From Treponema sp. (GTDB lineage Bacteria > Spirochaetota > Spirochaetia > Treponematales > Rectinemataceae): a stretch of DNA of 9,617 bases. Shown in pieces: positions 7,271-9,617 of the stretch. Both the position numbers and the translations under genes were made by a program. The notes below the pieces were generated by a model that saw only the letters and a list, made by a program, of their open reading frames with translations, ran no database searches and was not told the DNA's origin. Each line of letters begins with the position of its first letter. Positions within the stretch are counted from its first letter, which is position 1. The stretch is from positions 1 through 9,617 of the forward strand of contig JAFIHQ010000014.1 of assembly GCA_017849315.1 (NCBI GenBank). Direction: 5' to 3'.

Positions 7271-8315
7271 AGAGATTTAGGCTTTCGTAGACGCTGTCGG
7301 ACCCTTCGCGATTGTTCATGGTCTCAAAATACTTCCCGGCCCCAATTGCGACACACTCCATTGGCTTTTCCGCCAAAATAACTGGGACCCCAGTTTCCTT
7401 TGCAATGAGCTTAGGCAAGCCTTTCAAGAGCGCTCCCCCTCCAGACATCACAATACCCCGCTCAACAATGTCTGCTGCAAGCTCAGGAGGCGTTTCGCTC
7501 AGGGTTTTCTTGACCTCATCGACAATGAGGTTCACCGAAGGCATCAGTGCCTCCCTGATTTCCACTGAGTCTATTTCAAAGCGTCTTGGCAAGCCAGTGA
7601 TCGCATCGTTTCCTTTAATCTCAACTTTTTCGATGGTACGTTCCGGACTGGCATTGCCTATCTCAATCTTGAGTCTCTCCGCCGTCTGATCGCCAATAAT
7701 CAGATTGTGCACGTTTCGTATGTGACGCATAATAGCATCGTCAAACTCGTCTCCTCCCACACGGATTGCCCGAGTAACGACCATACCTTTAAGAGAAATG
7801 ACGGAGATCTCTGTCGTTCCACCACCTATATCGCAGATCATGTGGCCGGCAGGCTCAACAATTGGAATGCCAGCGCCTATTGCCGCGGCCAAAGATTCGG
7901 GAATCACCTTAACGGATCGGGCACCCGCCTTGAATGCCGAATCTATGACGGCGTTCTCTTCAACTTTGGTGATACACGAAGGAACACCGATCACGATTCT
8001 CGGTTTTACAAACCAATTGGAAGGTGCAACTTTCTGGATAAAGTATTTGATCATCTTTTCTGTTGTATCAGGATCCGCAATAACACCATCTCGTAGGGGC
8101 CTTTTGGCAATTATATCCCGAGGAGTGCGCGAAAGCATTGCCTTGGCGTCTACGCCAACAGCCAAAAGTCGATTCGTGCCTTTTTCGACTGCCACGACAG
8201 ACGGTTCATTCAAGACAATGCCTTTGCCACGAACGTAAATTAGCGTATTACAGGTACCTAAATCTATTCCAATGTCTTGCGAAAAACCTTTAAAAGCTTT
8301 TTTCCTAAAAGCCAT
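7269..8315 (-). CDS. mreB: MreB, actin-like cell-shape protein
   Basis: MreB is an ATP-binding actin homologue that forms membrane-attached filaments orienting side-wall synthesis. Of the 348 residues (normal length), the N-terminus MAFRKKAFKGFSQ is basic and possibly membrane-binding. Phosphate 1 is DIGIDLGTCNTLIYV (14-28), phosphate 2 is CDIGGGTTEIS (161-171), and the adenosine motif is SGGGALLKGLPKL (291-303). PRDIIAKRPLRDGVIAD (65-81) is also typical. The usual EEPMAAAIGAG stretch reads PESLAAAIGAG (139-149). It keeps the second Glu (E140), the likely catalytic position, but changes its neighbours. The start is supported by AGGAG 9 nt upstream, overlapping the stop of the TPR gene. It heads the canonical mreBCD-mrdA-rodA order, which excludes the related Mbl/DnaK-type proteins as better calls. 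Confidence 0.98.
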   Translation of the reverse strand: MAFRKKAFKGFSQDIGIDLGTCNTLIYVRGKGIVLNEPSVVAVEKGTNRLLAVGVDAKAMLSRTPRDIIAKRPLRDGVIADPDTTEKMIKYFIQKVAPSNWFVKPRIVIGVPSCITKVEENAVIDSAFKAGARSVKVIPESLAAAIGAGIPIVEPAGHMICDIGGGTTEISVISLKGMVVTRAIRVGGDEFDDAIMRHIRNVHNLIIGDQTAERLKIEIGNASPERTIEKVEIKGNDAITGLPRRFEIDSVEIREALMPSVNLIVDEVKKTLSETPPELAADIVERGIVMSGGGALLKGLPKLIAKETGVPVILAEKPMECVAIGAGKYFETMNNREGSDSVYESLNL

Positions 8316-8324
8316 AATTTTCTA

Positions 8325-8329
8325 CTCCT
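8325..8329 (-). promoter_or_regulatory. Shine-Dalgarno site of mreB overlapping the TPR gene stop
   Basis: The minus strand reads CTATAGGAG, then 9 nt, then the mreB ATG. The AG of the TAG stop codon of the TPR gene is part of AGGAG. It is the strongest ribosome binding site in the window, in keeping with the abundance MreB needs, and argues that the TPR gene and mreB share one transcript. Confidence 0.75.
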
Positions 8330-9344
8330 ATAGTTTTTCTGCCAATTTTTTTCGGGCTTCTGCGTAATTGGGATTTATAGAGATAACTTTACGCCAGGCA
8401 GCCCGTGCCTTTATAGGGTCGTTCTGTTTTTCATAGATCAATCCCATTTGGAACCAGGCATCGGCAGCTTCTGGATCTGCATTCACAATGGCCTGATAAA
8501 GTGAAGTCGCTTTTGCAAGCTCCCCCTTCTCCATTGCAAAACCCGCCAACATGTATCGACTCTTTTGCACAAGAACTGCATCAACGTCAGAGTCGATAAC
8601 TTTGGTCAAAAGTTCCTCCGCTCTTGTGCTGTTTCCTAGTTCTTTATAACTCATAGCGGCAGACAGCATCAATACATCCGACGGTTGTTGCGACAGAGCC
8701 AATTCATAGTGTTCGATAGCCTTATCGTGTAAGCCCATCCCCGCATATGCCAGACCAAGGTATTGCTCGGTATCCACCGCCGAATATCCATCAGCTTTTG
8801 AACGTTCCAAAAAAGAGACAGCAAGGTCGTACCACGGTGTACCCTTCTGAAAGTACGCCTTGCCAAGGACATACTCCACCTGAGGTCGAATTGGCAGATG
8901 TTCATCAGCTACTAGTGATTTTCTAAGACTAAACACAGCCTCGTCGAGCAAAGCCTGACGCTCATCGCCTTCCGGTTTTTCAAGTGAGCTGTAGTAGGCT
9001 GCAATACCTTCAAAACTCAAATAAAAGGGATCCAAATGGCTGGCAGCAACCCCCTCGCGGCACAGACTGAGTGTACTGTCCTTGTCACCTTTTTGCCAGA
9101 AATCCAGTATTTTTGATTTGTCAACAGTGACAGTGGAAGTAGGCTTGCCTGGAGTTTCTTCTGGAGTTCCTGCTGATTCCAGATCATTGTCACGAGCTGC
9201 CAGCTTTGAACTTCTAGAATAAAAAATCAGCGCTACAATGACGCCAACTACCACCACAACAAGAATTATCCAGAACAAGCGATTATGTTTCTTGGATCTG
9301 CTACGGTTGCGTCTTCTTAGGCTGTTCAACCAATTCTGCGTCAT
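8328..9344 (-). CDS. Membrane-anchored TPR protein at the head of the mre operon
   Basis: I do not recognise a named gene. With the ATG at 9344 the protein has 338 residues. A strongly basic N-terminus (RRRNRSRSKKHNR) is followed by one hydrophobic segment (about 22-42, very V/I-rich) with no clear cleavage site, so it should be a membrane anchor with the rest outside the cytoplasm. A P/T/E-rich linker (about 55-75) leads to a helical region. At least four tetratricopeptide repeats lie near 190-223, 224-257, 258-291 and 292-326. The clearest are YLGLAYAGMGLHDKAIEHYE and WFQMGLIYEKQNDPIKARAAW. TPRs bind protein partners. An in-frame TTG at 9356 would add four residues, but the ATG has GGGG 6 nt upstream, while the TTG has only a distant GATGAGG (16 nt). 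The stop overlaps the mreB ribosome binding site, so a role with the elongasome is a reasonable inference, not shown. Confidence 0.85.
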   Translation of the reverse strand: MTQNWLNSLRRRNRSRSKKHNRLFWIILVVVVVGVIVALIFYSRSSKLAARDNDLESAGTPEETPGKPTSTVTVDKSKILDFWQKGDKDSTLSLCREGVAASHLDPFYLSFEGIAAYYSSLEKPEGDERQALLDEAVFSLRKSLVADEHLPIRPQVEYVLGKAYFQKGTPWYDLAVSFLERSKADGYSAVDTEQYLGLAYAGMGLHDKAIEHYELALSQQPSDVLMLSAAMSYKELGNSTRAEELLTKVIDSDVDAVLVQKSRYMLAGFAMEKGELAKATSLYQAIVNADPEAADAWFQMGLIYEKQNDPIKARAAWRKVISINPNYAEARKKLAEKL

Positions 9345-9392
9345 GAAATGCCCCAACGTTGATACAAAATGGCCTCATCTTGCTTTAGAATC

Positions 9393-9398
9393 AAAAAA
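9393..9398 (-). terminator. T6 tract after rnpB, probable part of an intrinsic terminator
   Basis: On the minus strand the RNA gene ends with AGGCTCGCTC followed directly by TTTTTT. In bacterial RNase P RNA the 3' terminal strand pairs with the 5' end to form helix P1. A GC-rich P1 followed by a T run can act as terminator and define the 3' end. The other half of the stem lies outside the window, so the hairpin itself is not visible. Some read-through into the TPR gene is possible. Confidence 0.5.
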
Positions 9399-9617
9399 GA
9401 GCGAGCCTGTAAGCCGGGTTCTGTTCACAGTCGCCTGTGATGTCGCCATCCATCTGGGCCGACAATTACTTGTCGGCGTCTAGCGGCTTACCCGTGGCAT
9501 AATGACGAGCAGTCAACCACTATTCAGCCTTGCTCACGATGAGGTTTGCCATGCCAGACACGTTACCGGGTCTGCGGTGGGCTCTTACCCCGCCTTTTCA
9601 CCCTTACCATTGCTGGC
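9399..9617 (-). ncRNA. rnpB: RNase P RNA (3' part; 5' end beyond the window)
   Basis: This is the catalytic RNA that removes 5' leaders from tRNA precursors. About 219 nt of the usual 350-400 are visible. Read on the minus strand, the conserved blocks appear in the right order: GGTAAGGGTGAAA, GGGGTAAGAGCCCACCGC, GGCAAACCTC, GAGCAAGGCTGAATAG, CCAGATGGATGG, and near the 3' end ACAGAACCCGGCTTACAGG, closely matching the E. coli rnpB terminus. The perfect hairpin at 9458-9477 (8 bp, GUAA loop) fits P18 with its GNRA loop. A second perfect hairpin at 9425-9440 (6 bp, GCGA loop) sits where some bacteria carry P19. The paired segment around GTGGTTGAC...GTCA...GCCAC (about 9497-9527) fits the P15-P17 region of a type A RNA. 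The 3' end is placed just before the T6 tract, within a few bases. Confidence 0.96.

Noticed and set aside
7312..8238. Plus-strand open frames antisense to mreB (7312-7689, 7707-8096, 7798-8238)
   Set aside because: mreB is unmistakable on the minus strand. These frames mirror its codon pattern and have no motif of their own.
9342..9398. Sigma-70 promoter for the TPR gene using TTGATT as -35
   Set aside because: No hexamer resembling TATAAT lies 16-18 nt downstream; the nearest TA-rich bases are too far away.
9238..9483. Plus-strand frame of 81 codons across the TPR gene start and rnpB
   Set aside because: It covers the conserved 3' end of RNase P RNA and the N-terminal codons of the TPR gene. 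It is a chance frame.

Overview
The window carries one gene cluster, entirely on the minus strand. Read in the direction of transcription (from high to low coordinates) it holds the 3' part of the RNase P RNA gene (rnpB), a membrane-anchored TPR protein, mreB, mreC, mreD, mrdA (PBP2), rodA, and a large radical SAM/DUF2344 fusion protein that runs off the left edge. I see no mobile element, CRISPR array, tRNA or plus-strand gene. The plus-strand open frames are antisense shadows of these genes.

Organism: a Gram-negative-type, rod- or helix-shaped bacterium with moderate GC content. The order mreB-mreC-mreD-mrdA-rodA is widespread. A TIGR03960-type radical SAM protein fused to DUF2344 directly behind rodA, together with the sequence style of MreB, PBP2 and RodA, makes me think of a spirochaete (Treponema/Spirochaeta-like). 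This is inference, held at about 60-65%.

Layout: rnpB occupies about 9399 to beyond 9617 and ends in a T6 tract. Only about 54 nt separate it from the likely ATG of the TPR gene (8328-9344). The rest is tightly packed. The TPR gene and mreB are 12 nt apart, with the mreB Shine-Dalgarno overlapping the TPR stop codon. mreB and mreC are 10 nt apart with the same arrangement. mreC/mreD and mreD/mrdA each overlap by 4 nt (TTGA and ATGA). mrdA and rodA abut directly (TAG-ATG). The first larger gap, about 80 nt, lies between rodA and the radical SAM gene. It holds a weak hairpin and a possible -10 element, so the last gene may be partly independent.

Function: MreB filaments, MreC, MreD, the SEDS glycosyltransferase RodA and the transpeptidase PBP2 form the Rod complex (elongasome), which builds side-wall peptidoglycan. 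The TPR protein is predicted to face the periplasm and is a candidate accessory factor. The radical SAM protein belongs to a family without established function, and its link to cell shape is positional only.

Most of the window is a conserved housekeeping locus and I do not see a wholly new system. The points most worth a second look are an apparent 60-residue, two-helix insertion in RodA, a Cys/Cys/His/Cys zinc-site candidate in PBP2, the TPR protein placed at the head of the operon, the cysteine cluster and unusual core motif of the radical SAM protein, and the lack of an obvious promoter between rnpB and the operon.
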